Part shown: one piece after another, positions 12,897-24,686 of the stretch
Layout: every line of letters begins with the position of its first letter
How positions within the stretch are numbered: position 1 is the stretch's first letter
Source of the DNA: Anseranas semipalmata
Lineage: Eukaryota > Chordata > Aves > Anseriformes > Anseranatidae
Direction: 5' to 3'
DNA: 64,000 nucleotides
Assembly (NCBI GenBank): GCA_013399115.1
Contig: VXAA01004301.1
Location: forward strand, 564,085-628,084
Program-made: the position numbers and the translations under genes
Notes under the pieces: model-generated
Told to the model about the DNA's origin: nothing
Database searches by the model: none
What the model saw: the letters and a program-made list of their open reading frames with translations, nothing else

Positions 12897-12977
12897 GAAA
12901 AAAAAAAAAAAGCCACAAAACTTTGCTAAGTACTTTGTCTAAAGTAAAAATAAATAAATAAATAAATAAAATAAAAT
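12897..12977. repeat. Poly(A) tract and (AAAT)n microsatellite
   Basis: A run of about 14 A residues (12898-12911) is followed by an AAAT array with slight interruptions at about 12946-12975. Together with the neighbouring TA array it makes a compact simple-sequence cluster. Confidence 0.9.
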
Positions 12978-14101
12978 GCATATAGCTGACCTGGATTATT
13001 TTTCCAGGTAACAGACTTATAAATCTGCTTATAACTGTTTCGCTGTCTTTTCTCTCCCACTTGATTTATCCGTGACTTCCAGGTCATATTTTTAGCTTGT
13101 ACTTAATCTCACATTAATGTCTCTGTGTGAACAAACTGATTAAACTGTGGCATATGGAATAAATATTTGTTTTAGGCTTAACTTTCCCTCCCTGTCTGCT
13201 TTTCTGAACAAGCATAGCCTGATGTTCTATCCAGCCAAAGAATGTACTTCCAAAAGAAAAAATTGAATGGAAAATAAATCATATTTCAACTGATTTTTAG
13301 GGTGATTTGCTGAAGTTCTAGCTCTCCTTCTGTATGCATATCTGCAGTGTGTTTGAGTAGTGGTAAAACCCAGGACCCGCAGATTAACCACCACTCATTG
13401 CTTACACGTGCAAAGCTGTTTTGTGGCGAGCGTGCTGGTCCTCGGCTGTTCAGGAGTACAAAAGAGATGAAGACTGACTTGTTTCCCTCTAGAGTGAATC
13501 CTGTGCTGCTCACTATTTCTGAGTAGTCATCAGGCCTGCTGGCCTTAGTGGCAGGGCAGTGTTCGAGAACAGGCTCAGCTGGCTTTATGGGGTGCACATC
13601 TACTTTAAATTCTATTCACTGAAATGCTTCATTTATGCAGACTGCAACATAAAGGAGGGCAGCTTTTGCCCTTTGTAACTCCAAGAGTAGATATAGTTTG
13701 TAAACCCAGCTTTTTCTATGGTGTGAACTGTAACATAACTAATGAAAAAACACTGAATGGAGCTGAAATGTATGAAAGATCTTATCATATTAAGGAAGTG
13801 GTGGTGAAGTGAAAATGCTATGTAGCATGTTATTTGTCAGTAAAGGATATCTGAAGAACAAGCAAGGGCTGTCTTCTTCCTCCTTTTTTCCCCTCTGTGC
13901 TCCCTCATTCCTACTGGGAGTTGCAGAGTCTGGATTACATCTTCAGAAACTTGTTACCCTTGCCTGGAAGCAACACTGGAGGTTGTACAGGTGATAGATG
14001 AAAGGAGGTGGCTAGGTAGTCATCAGCCAGGTGGGGAGGGAATGACCTCTGTTCCTCTTTGGAACAGATCCTTGGGGATGTGTTATCAGCTTCCAAGTCT
14101 C
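12978..14101. other. Non-coding, no gene seen
   Basis: Unique sequence. Short open frames at 13286-13597 (minus) and 13624-13994 (plus) do not resemble known proteins. Confidence 0.6.
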
Positions 14102-14172
14102 TTTTTTTTGTTTGTTTGTTTTTGGTTTTTTTGTTTGTTTGTTTGTTTTTGTTTGTTTGTTGTTTTTTTTTC
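14102..14172. repeat. (TTTG)n / T-rich simple repeat
   Basis: Imperfect TTTG tetranucleotide array with T-run interruptions. Several overlapping open frames across it (14012-14244, both strands) are low-complexity artefacts of the repeat and are not called as genes. Confidence 0.92.
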
Positions 14173-15839
14173 CGTATGGGGAAAAATACATTTTATACAT
14201 TTTCATGTTGTTGGCTTTCTACTCTTAAGTTCTTGAACTGCTAGGTCTCCTATCTCAACACTCTTACATTTGCCTACAATTTTACCTTTCTTATCCTGGA
14301 TGGCTCTGCTCCATTTGTCTTTCACAGCTCATTCTCACAACTTAGTAATTTTCTCAGAAGTTTGAGTCAAGGTTACACAGCAGTGCTGTATCAGCTGGCT
14401 TTGGATCACAGCTGAACTCTGGGGATTATCACCAGCAAAACTGAATACAAGAAGTTAACTCAGCTGTCTTGGTTCTAATGAAAAACAAATGGTTTGGGAT
14501 GAACCAATGGAAGGATTATTTCTTTCCTTGTCACGTAGTACCAAAGTTCTAGTCTAAATAAGTCTGGGTCATGTCAACAAGGATCTTTTAATATGTTAAT
14601 TAGTCCTTAGAAGCAAAAAAAAGATCTGAGTAATAGCTGTCTGGTCCTTGTTCTAGTCGTTCTGCTGGTGATGTTTGAAATGGGTTCTAGCCCAGAGCTG
14701 GTGAGAGGGATGCCTGTAGTGGTGCACGGAAGTGATGACCAGCGAGTCATGAAGATCACGTTGATTTTTTTCCAGTGTTCTGGTTCTTTTCTCTGGGAAC
14801 AACACCTCTTTAAAGAACTGAAACAGAAAATGCGGTTCTTTCTCACTCTGAAGCTGTTTGGAAAGTCTGGGCTGAGATACAGAGGGACCTGCAGCAATAT
14901 TTAGACAGCCACATCCTCAGATTAATTTACAGAATGTAGCTAATTAGAATGACAGCTTTTTTGCTTACTTTTTTCCTGTAGCTTCTGTTTGCAGTATTCT
15001 ATGGCTAATAAAACTGTCAATTTTCTTTTACTTCAATAAAAGGTCACCCCCCCAACAACAGCCCTGTGCCTTCTAACAGCTAGTGCCTTTATTAATATTT
15101 AAAATGTACACAGTGATATTTCCAAAAGGTCAGACTTTTAAAAGACATAAAATGTCATCCCTAATTCTTCTCCCTCCCAGCCTTTTTTTCCACCTTCTCT
15201 TCCCCATCCACCATTTGAATGTTCTATTTTAGATACAGTATTTAGCATGGCTTGTGTTAAATCAGATAAACATCAAGTGTTTCCCTGTTGCACTACTACA
15301 GAAAGGACAAAATTGTCACTGATTCACAGTCCAACAACTTATGTACGTAGCTCTCAATTCTGACTCTACCCTAGATTCCCTTGTGTTAAATGAATCATTT
15401 GCTCCATCAGTTCCTGATTCAAGAATGCATTTAAGCTAGTGCCTAACTTTGGGAAGGTAGGGTCAAAAGGATATTGAGGCTTCAACTGTAAATAAGATCT
15501 TAAAATTTATCCTCCCTAAGGCCTCTGTTCCTTCCATCTACAGCCAATCTACACCCTTAGCCCTAGCTGGATGGTAATCTCTGTATACAGAGACAGCTCC
15601 TCCAACGATATTTACCTAAAGTAGTATCCTGCTCTGCAAATTGGATAGCTGAAAGAGAAACAGGAGGGGATATTTCTACATATACATTTTGTACCACCTT
15701 TAAGCCCACTTTGTCTTATTTATGCTGAAAACCTTGCTAAACTCAATGCATATGATAATGGGCAGAAGCTGAAGTTATAAACTATATGTTGTGAGATGGT
15801 TGTTCACTCTGGTAGATTTTGTTGTTGTTGTTCAAAGGG
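14173..15839. other. Non-coding, no gene seen
   Basis: Unique DNA. Opposing open frames at 14607-14904 cover the same bases on both strands and neither resembles a known family. A GTT run is at about 15820-15832. Confidence 0.6.
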
Positions 15840-15861
15840 CAAAGATTGTTTACAATCTTTG
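15840..15861. repeat. Perfect 10-bp inverted repeat
   Basis: CAAAGATTGT (15840-15849) and its exact reverse complement ACAATCTTTG (15852-15861) are separated by TT. CAAAGATTGT also resembles a TCF/LEF-type core, so the palindrome could be a paired binding site instead of a structural hairpin. Function is not shown. Confidence 0.7.
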
Positions 15862-17018
15862 TAAGGCCTGTTTCTTCATCTTACCTTGCTTGCTGTCTGA
15901 ACTTCCTATACAACCCATGAACTGAGCATAATTCTGGCAAAAGTAAATACTCTGTTCTTCTGTTCAGCAAAGCCCAGTCTCAGTTTTCTGGTGAATTGTA
16001 GATTTTCCTCTCGTATTGCATGATACATAACCAGCACCTTGGCTCAGAGGAGTCTTGGTGAATGAATTATGGGATCACTTCCAAATTGTCTTCGCAGAAA
16101 TCCGAGATGCAACTGAACAATCCTGGTTAGATAGTGGTCCCTAATTTTGATTGAAGATCTGCTGTCACACAGCCTTTCATCTTCTAGGGTGTAACTGTTT
16201 GTAACATCAGTCTGAATGAACAAGTTGAAACACTGAGGATTTCTTGTTTGCCAAGAGGTTAGCTCCTTGGCTCTTACAGTGTTACAGGAGGGGATGAAGA
16301 TGCTTTAGAACTGTAGCTTGGTCCCTGACTGGCTAGTTCACATCAATCACTAGATCTCTCTTGTTCATTCTGTCATACTGCTTTTTTTTTTTTTTTTTTT
16401 TTTAAATAAAGGAAAGAAATGAAGGGCTGCTATACAGCCATTAGTTTCCAATAATAAATTACTCAGTGAAGATTTGACAGTCAATGTGCACACTGGGGGA
16501 ACATGTCCAATGGACAGTGTTTAAGCACAGGGAGGCGTAGCTGCTGTTCCTTAATGCCTGTGAGTGATCAACAGCAGAACATTATCCAAGTCCTTCCTTC
16601 TTCCAAAGAATACGGTTCATTTCTCATGACACTATGAGAAAAGTACTTTCTGTGCTGAGAAGGATTAATGGCTGCTATCCACCAGTCTAATTTTCTACAA
16701 GGTAATTTCAAATCCAGCATAAGCTGCAAATCTAAAATAAGATCTCAAGATCTCTGCAATTCGTTTATTGTTTGCTTGTTTTAAAGGATGAAGGTGATCA
16801 AAAAAGTGCATTGGTTGTGATAGTTTGATTTAGTTAGAAACTGGATTTTCTGCTCTGGTTTCTACCTAAATTTTAGGCTTGTGAAAATCCCTAGGCAACC
16901 TGGCCAGGTTAAGCATCTTGCATTCAAACTAATTCAATAGTCATGAAGTTAGATGTCCCTCTGCCCCAATAAGGTTAGGGTAGAATTGGCTGGAATTGTG
17001 GGGTCCTGATAGCACTGA
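15862..17018. other. Non-coding, one long T tract
   Basis: Unique DNA with a 22-base T tract at 16382-16403. No gene, RNA gene or transposon recognised. Confidence 0.6.
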
Positions 17019-17032
17019 CCCCTATATAGGGG
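17019..17032. promoter_or_regulatory. Palindromic CArG box (candidate SRF site)
   Basis: CCCCTATATAGGGG is a perfect 14-bp palindrome containing CCTATATAGG (17021-17030). That core fits the CC(A/T)6GG consensus bound by serum response factor. No promoter or gene start is visible nearby, so a role as a distal element is only inferred. Confidence 0.35.
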
Positions 17033-20000
17033 GGCAAAGGCTGTTGGTATTTCCTTTTTAAAAAAAAAAAGTTAAAGGACAGCCCCCATCTTGTGTGTAA
17101 TATAAGATCAGTCAGTCAATTTGGCAATCTTGAAGTGGGAGGCCTGGATCAATAAGCTATTCAGCTGAAAGAGATTCAAGCTTAAATTTTTCAGTACACA
17201 AGGGAATCCCCCACTTCAGCTTATAACCAGGTGATCTGAGTCACCTTCAGGTGTGGAGATGGAAGGATTTGGAGTAAACACTGCATTGGTCTTAAAAACC
17301 TGAGCTCAGCACTGTCACTGCTGCTTAAAAAAGAGGGAAGTGGCTGTCTGAAGCAGTTAAGTGCACAAAGGGGGTCTGTGGGACCCAGTCCAACATACCC
17401 ATCTACCTCAGGGTGCATGTAAGTGTATCGGGTTTGGGGTGTGGGGAGGATGGTGTCACTGATTTTTGAACTCTTTTTCTGTTTATTAGATGGCTTAAGC
17501 AGGCCCCTGCAACATTTTCCTTGAATTTGCTGACTTATGAATCCATTTTAGGTGCTAAAGTCTCCCTGCACTTTGTACGGCGTTATTAAACACCTAGTTT
17601 GAGTTGTGAGTTTTCCTCCTGAAGCTGGGTGCTCTTCATAAGTCTGAGCCAAAGCTCTCATATAGATAGTTTTTTACCTTTGTTTCACATAAGTGTAGGT
17701 GTGGTGAAGTGTACTTTGGAAGCAATACTGAAAATTAATTATCCTGATCCAGGATATCAGGAAGTGACAGATTCAGCGATGAAAAGCAATGGAGTTCTGA
17801 AAAGTTTTTGTCTTATCTTCAATAATGTGTTAACAGAATAATTTGGAGGAAGAAATGCTTCATCTAAATGGATTTTGGCCTAACGGTGCTAAGGACCCAG
17901 TATAAGGGAACTGCTCTCCCTAGTATTCCTTAATGAATGTTATAAACACCCACGTAAGAATTTCAGTTCCTAAGATCTTCAGTGAAAGAAGCCAACCACT
18001 GATGAATAGTGAGTAATGAGCACAGCTAGAACGGGGCTGTTTGAAATCAGGAGCAGTGATGTTTGATTGTGCTTTTACTGATTGTAATCTATTTGTGAGC
18101 TTTCCAATTTTATATCCCTTGGGTTTTATAGCTCTACCAATTTATCTCTAACCACTTTGCTAGTATTACAGTTGAAAATGTATCCGTAGTGATGCTGGTA
18201 TAATATGTTCTTAATGAAAGTGTAAATATCTGAGGGAATGTAGCTGGCATGTTCCAACCAGCAGGAGTTTCTGTACCGCCCAGTGAAAGGTGTCAGTGAC
18301 TAGAACAAAGCAAATTAATGATGAGTTTTTTGACTCAGAACTTCTTAGTGACTATTCTGGTGACAGTAATGCTTTTGCTGAATGTAATTGTTATTCCACT
18401 GGCCTGTTCATTTTAGGGAAGGAAGAAAAATTGAAAACCATATGGGAAAAGTTCATGTTTTATTTTTAGTTCTCGGACTAATGCTTAGTATTTCTTTTAG
18501 CTGAGCTAGCTTTTCTTAAGCTTTTCTTTAACAAAGTGAGAAGCTTAGAAATGTAATGAAATGTTCCATTTAGAACTAATATATAATTAAACCTAATTTT
18601 TCAAATTTTAGTTTTGCTTATCACTGTCAGGGTTTTTCCTTTGTGTTAGGTAAACCAGATTTCTTCTCCCCTCCCCTTGCATTTAAACTGAAGCATTAAT
18701 TGCTTTTTTGGAAGAATCAAATAATCTCTTATAACAAAATTCTACCCACCTGCTTGTCAAACCCAAAACATTTTGTCAGGTAAGCTTATCTCACCAATAC
18801 TGCCAGACTGTTCAAAATCAATAATTAACTGTGTAATCACTGTAGCATGAAGACAGTGAACAGATTCTGGCACTTCACAGCCTGAACCAGTGTTATAAAA
18901 TGGCTCTCCTTTGCCCTAGCTAAATATCCTTTATACAAAAGTAGATGGCCTTTGCGTTTGGCCCCACTGTCTCTTTTCTGAGTTCTACCACCTGACAACA
19001 AACATTATTTTACATCATCACTTGTGTTAAAGTCTTTCCACCTCCGAGTGACCTAATCATAAGTTAATGACAGCTCTGGTGTAAGTTATCCCTATGCACA
19101 TATACAGGAGACTGTATCTCCTGTCTCTTTTTTTAGTCTTCAGGAGGTCTTTTAATTCATAAGGTACAGGACAGAAAATTGTAAAATTATGAATAGCATC
19201 AGAAAACAGGCAATTGTTTCCTCTTCAGTTCATTTTAAGAGTAATATCTATATAGACATGATTTTCCTACAGGTTTTTTCCCTATGCTTCTAAAGAAATA
19301 CGTGGATGACTGCAACAGAAATGCACTACCTTTCAATTAAATTTACTGAATGATATGCTGTCTTAAATAACACTTTTTTTTTTTTGTGGAAGTGAAGTTC
19401 AGTGAAAGCGAAGGCCATCTGTCTGAACAAAACATCTGAGACCACTCAACCTTAAGACAAATATAGTTCTCCCCTTAAGACAGAGCTTTATAACTGTATT
19501 TACTAGCTTGCTTGTAAAGCAAATTTATCTTGCAACTGCACTCGTTGCTACATAATCAAAATTAACATAAGCAAACATAATTAATGAAGAGCTCCAACAA
19601 AGGAAGGGCATACTCTTTCCCATTTTCCCTCTCTGATTACTCACTTTTTTTATTAATGATAAATAGAACTCTTGTCAGCAGAAGCAGTTTTCTTATGCGA
19701 GTCGTAAAAGAGAGGGAACCAAGATAAGCAGACCTGAATCAATAGAACTGAAAGGTTACTGAAAGCACATGTGCTACTGTTTGTGAAAGTGAAGTCAAAA
19801 TTTATTTTAGCCAATCCATCTCATTTGGTGTCTCTCTAGAGATTAATACAAGAAGGGAGTTAGTTCATTTTCCTCCGTTCTTTTATTCAGCTTAGCTAAA
19901 TTTCTTAAAAGAAACCACGAACAGTAAATCAGCTAAGGGCAGTTATTGGGCAGAAAGAGCCAATTGTGGTGCATTGATCAAGGACTGAAGAAACAGTATT

Positions 20001-23000
20001 TTGGCAGGGAAAGAAGCAAAGCCAGGGAGTACTTCCGCAGGGCTCGTTTCCCTCCGTGGTTTAGGCAGAACTGGAACTCTGAAAGTCTGTGTTACTGCTA
20101 AGCTCTAAGAACCTGACTGAAGGGACCCTAGAGCCAATGTGAAGCTTCTCTGGAGAAAAATTGCCTCCCTGCTCTGCTGAATCCTTCTCTGCTGTACAGG
20201 ATCTCTGTGGAAGGAGCTCACCCCTGTGGGCAGAGTGCTATAACTTAGGCTTTAGTAACTTAGGACAGTTTACGATAGGAATCTGAGTGACAGGAGTTTG
20301 AAGAGTGTTCATCTAAACAGCATATGCTTGCGCTTCATTTTCTTTTATATCGGCTGCCTGAGAATAGATCTAAATGTAAAGTATCTTTTTATGGTCAGAT
20401 GTATAATAATTTTTTGTTGTTGTTTTACCTTTGGTGCTTTTTAATTTTTCGTATATTTTCAAGGTGCTGGAAACTTGTGGATGATAGTAGACTGTGGTTT
20501 TACTTATGTGACTAAAATGGCAACTATATAGGCCTAATTCTACATGAAACCAATCACTTCAGCTGGGTAGAGCTGCAGTGTGATCCCACAGAGCTCTTTG
20601 GTCAGAGACCCTTTATGTAATATTGCTGTGGCATTTTCCCTATTTATAATACTTCATCTTAGTCTTCAGCTATTGGGTCTCTTCATTAGTGATGCAATCT
20701 AAACTTCATTGGCAAGAATTACAATGCAGTTGCTAGATTGGGATGCACTTCATAATAAAGGTAATTACATTACTGTTACAGTATTATTCTAGTTCTGTTA
20801 TATCATTTGCATTTCCTAGGATGGATAAATATTGGTTACTATCAGCATCTTCTATTTTATTGGTGTTCCACATCATATATTTTATTTTATGTTTATTTTA
20901 TACTCAACGGTTTAGTTATGCCTGTAGTGTTGCCAATAGTTCCCAGGTTCTTATTTTTTTTATTCCAATATAAAAATATACTTATTTTCTTTGAAGCAGT
21001 TCAGCCTCACTCCTTAGTGAATTGGGCAAAATCACTGTGAAAGAACTTAACATTTTGGTGAAATTTATCGGCTCTACATTACTAAGCAGGACCACAAGAA
21101 ACTCAGCAGCGAAGCTTAACGTATACTCAGCTCCCTTTAACTTCAAAACCAGTTCATTTTCTTTTTGTTAAAGGTGACAAACTTGCACGTACATGCTGTT
21201 GAATGAGGAAACCTAGAACACAGATTAGTGTCCTGAATAGGTCATTTGTCATGGGTTTCTGTTCTAGGTCGATTATAAATTTCTTCCACTAGCCATTAGA
21301 TAAGCATGGAGCTAGGGTGTGGAAAGTAAATGGGATCCCTAATTGCCTTTGATACTGGTCTTTGCAGGCCACCATATATAGAAAAGGGTTCTTTAACAAT
21401 TTTCTGTCTAGAGGCATTGTGAGATGTCCTCAGCCTGCCCTCTGTTAATTTGGGGATCTCTGTATTACTCTAGCAGCCGTGGGTTAGCATTTCAGTAGTT
21501 GTGAGAGAAGGAATCTGTGCAGAGACGCCGTTTTGGCTATATAAACAATCCAAACTGAAGAACCATGTGTATAATTAGAAAGATAAATAAATAATGAGCA
21601 ACTACTTTATGGGTAAACAAATATAGATCCTTTTCCTTTTTTCAGCTCGTGTTAATGCTCAGTAATGGCAACAGGCGCCATATGAGTAGAATAGGCAAAA
21701 TAAACTTTGGATGAAATATAATGATGTGCCATTAAGAATTCATTTAGCCTACTGAAGACAGTAAGCCCCAAGATGCTTGATGGAAGTCAGATAAGCCTTT
21801 CTCAAAAAAGCTACTGGGATTTTAAATAAGTTTCAAGATATTACAAGTCAAAACACTGAATACATGTGACTTTTTTAATATTCTCTCATGTAGAAATTGC
21901 AAGGTGCTTCAGATTCCCCAGACATTTTCTCTTTCCAGCTTAAAAAAAATAATAATTCTATTTAAAAAAATCATATTTTGTCTACATTCTTGAAGTGTCT
22001 AGTGCCACGACAGGACATCTTGTATGGTCACCACGGTACTGGTACATTACAAATCAATGAGGTTTGTGTGGTGGTGGACTTTGGCAAGTGAGATTGAGCT
22101 TGGTGGGTACTCTTGCTCCTTTGTTTTGTTTTCCATTAAGTATTGTTAATAGTTTATCCAAATGCAGTGTTCAGAAAAGTAGTGGATCATCAAATTATGC
22201 CAGAAGCTGGCAATGTTGAAAAGAGTTGTTTGAGTATCTGTTATACCTCTGGCAGGGTACTTCAAGGCTAACCTATGAAAACTTTTTCTTCTACCCTGAC
22301 CTTTTCCAAACAGATAATATTGGCACACGTAAATAACAAACGGTGTGGGTTGCTTGGATTTTCTTGAATAGACTGAGAGCAACAAGTCTAGCGATTGTTA
22401 CATTGAATTTTGATTTGAAACTGAAGCCCCTGGAGAGGGCACGTTATTTGAGTACTTCAAACCCACTGAAATGCCAGCCTCCTCAAGAAGATTAATTTGA
22501 TGGAGGGGGGAAAAGAAATCATGAGCCTGCTATTATTGCTTGAAGATTGAACAGAGACAGGCTTTGTCATCTGTAGCTGGCCAGGTTTCTTTCACGTTTG
22601 GATTTCACTACTTGAAAATGCTGAATTAGTCCATCTGTTCACATTTAATTTTTCTCTCTGCTGGGACTTCAGTTGGTCGTCTTGTGTCTGTCAGGCAGAT
22701 TTCCAAAGCATCTACATGTAAAGTATTCCTTGTTTTCTCCCAAAATAGCAAAAACGATGCCTGCTAACAACAGCCTCCCAGGATCATTGCTACTACAGGG
22801 AACATCTGTCCCAAGAATGAGTGCAAGCTTCAGCTGTGCTATACCTTAACTTGTGTTAGAAAAGTATTTTTCCTAAGAAATTAACTGCAAACTCCTTGCT
22901 GGATAGTTTTGCTACCCCAAATTGTTTTAGCTACAGTGAAAATGTTCACACTTTTAGTGTGAAATACTTCACTTGAATGAAGAGAAGCAAGAATAATCAA

Positions 23001-24546
23001 GTGGAGCTTGCATGCACTTTATAAGCCATTCAAAATCTCTTCTAATTTAAAGGATTGGATGAACCATAAAAAATAAAGCACATTTTGCAAGGATGTTTTA
23101 CAACAAGTTTTTTAGTCTATGCTCACTAGAATCTGTAACTCACTGAATATTTATTTAAAATCAATTTACTGACACTTGATAAATTTCCCTTAACATCGTC
23201 TGACTGAGATGACCAGCAGTTGTAACCATGACCTGAAGTTCTCTCACTGCCTGACCTCACTGCTGTTGGTTTTGGCCTTTTTTTTTTTAATAGCGTTCCT
23301 TATTTCTGTAATGACTAATTCTAAACCTTGCAAAACAAGACAAGAAACCTAAAGAAACACAGAAAACTAATTCACCAAAATGGCCTCTTAGTATCAAGAT
23401 GCAAAATGATTAGTGGTAGCTTTTAAAATCAGTGTAGGAACTAGCTCTGTTCCTGCAAGCAATCGCTGTTTCAAAATGTGGGGTAGAGAGTGGCTGCTTC
23501 TGGGACATAACGCTGGCAGGCATTGAACTTCTCTAGCTGCTACATGAAACTTTCTGCTGTAATTGTGGTGCTCTCTTCCCTGCAGTAAAGGCCACGAAAG
23601 TTCAGCAGCAGCCCGTTTCCTGTTCTTGGATAGAGCATAGGACTGGTGGCAGTAGGGTACAGCACAAACAGGTTCTCAAACATAGTTTAGTATTTTATGG
23701 CTTTAAAAAAAAAAAAAAAAGTATCTGAATAGCCTGATAGCTATGAAATTCTTCCTGATTCTTACTACAAGTTGCTCTCTCCTGTTTTGAGGCCTCTGGG
23801 TCACAAGAGTGTTTGGCTAAGTCCCTAAAGTCACACATGGTAAAGCAGATCTCTTGCAACAGATCTTGACAGGTCACGGTGACGTATGCTGTGCGTCTTA
23901 GTGCTCTAAACGAGGTAAATAGCACATCAGTATGAGGCAGTCCTGAGTGTTCAAAGCTTTATGTATGTACAGGCTGATGCACCTGTTAGCACACACTTCG
24001 CTTCAGAATTTGACTTTGTGCACATATGCTGTGAAGAGCAGCAGATACCATCTCATTCCTTTAGCCTTATGGACTGTTAAATAAACTCTTAATTTCTTTA
24101 TCTTGTATTCTGTCTTCCCTATGCTCTCCACTGCCTAAGAAATTCAGACTGGTGCTTCTTCCAGCCAAAGTGGATACTTAACAGAGACCACAGAGAAGCA
24201 GACAGGGAATTGTCCAGTAGCTTAAATTGTCCAACAGCCCCAATTCCTGTCATTTCTATGGACTTTTTATTTCAGCAGGTGGGAACGTGACCCTATTCTT
24301 CCCTTGCTAGCTCCGTCTGTCCTTGAGAATAGCATTCATTCTATGAAGTTTGTGTTTGGCTACAGCACACTGAAACCTTGCAGCTAGAAACTAGTTATCC
24401 TTTTCACTGTCTGCCTCTTTGTGATGATTAACTATGACACTGCTGTTTGTATGAGTGGGAATTAACTGCTGTGAAGATTGTCACTGTATAAGAGGTAGCA
24501 ATAGATCCCCAAGTCCCCTTCCTCTTCCTGGCTGCATGCTGGATGA
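17033..24546. other. Long non-coding stretch, no gene seen
   Basis: About 7.5 kb of A+T-rich unique sequence. It holds a 12-base T tract (19374-19385), a 16-base A tract (23705-23720) and a short 8-bp-arm hairpin at 19104-19124. All open frames are under about 80 codons and none resembles a known protein. No recent transposon is recognised. Confidence 0.6.
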
Positions 24547-24686
24547 CCTGAGCTCCTCCTCAGGGTCACCTGGTTAAGCAGCCCCCCCGGCACTCCTGGC
24601 TGCTTTTCCCCAGAGCTGGTTCTGCCCTCAGTCTGGCGCTGACAAAACCCCCAAGCCTTTGGGGGCCTGAGCTGAATTCTCAGCTC
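24547..24686. other. Cluster of three small perfect hairpins
   Basis: In a locally GC-richer stretch, three perfect inverted repeats occur in 140 bases: CCTGAG/CTCAGG (24547-24564, 6-base loop), CCCCCAA/TTGGGGG (24648-24665, loop GCCT) and GAGCTGA/TCAGCTC (24669-24686, loop ATTC). The last two are only three bases apart. Short hairpins arise by chance, and no snoRNA, tRNA or miRNA precursor layout is recognised. Confidence 0.4.

Noticed and set aside
14012..14244. Overlapping open frames on both strands around the TTTG repeat
   Set aside because: Low-complexity translation of a tetranucleotide repeat, not genes.
23746..23800. GAAATTCTTCCT-containing segment recalling a common avian CR1-derived sequence
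   Set aside because: The similarity fades after the first dozen bases; cannot be supported without a repeat-library search.
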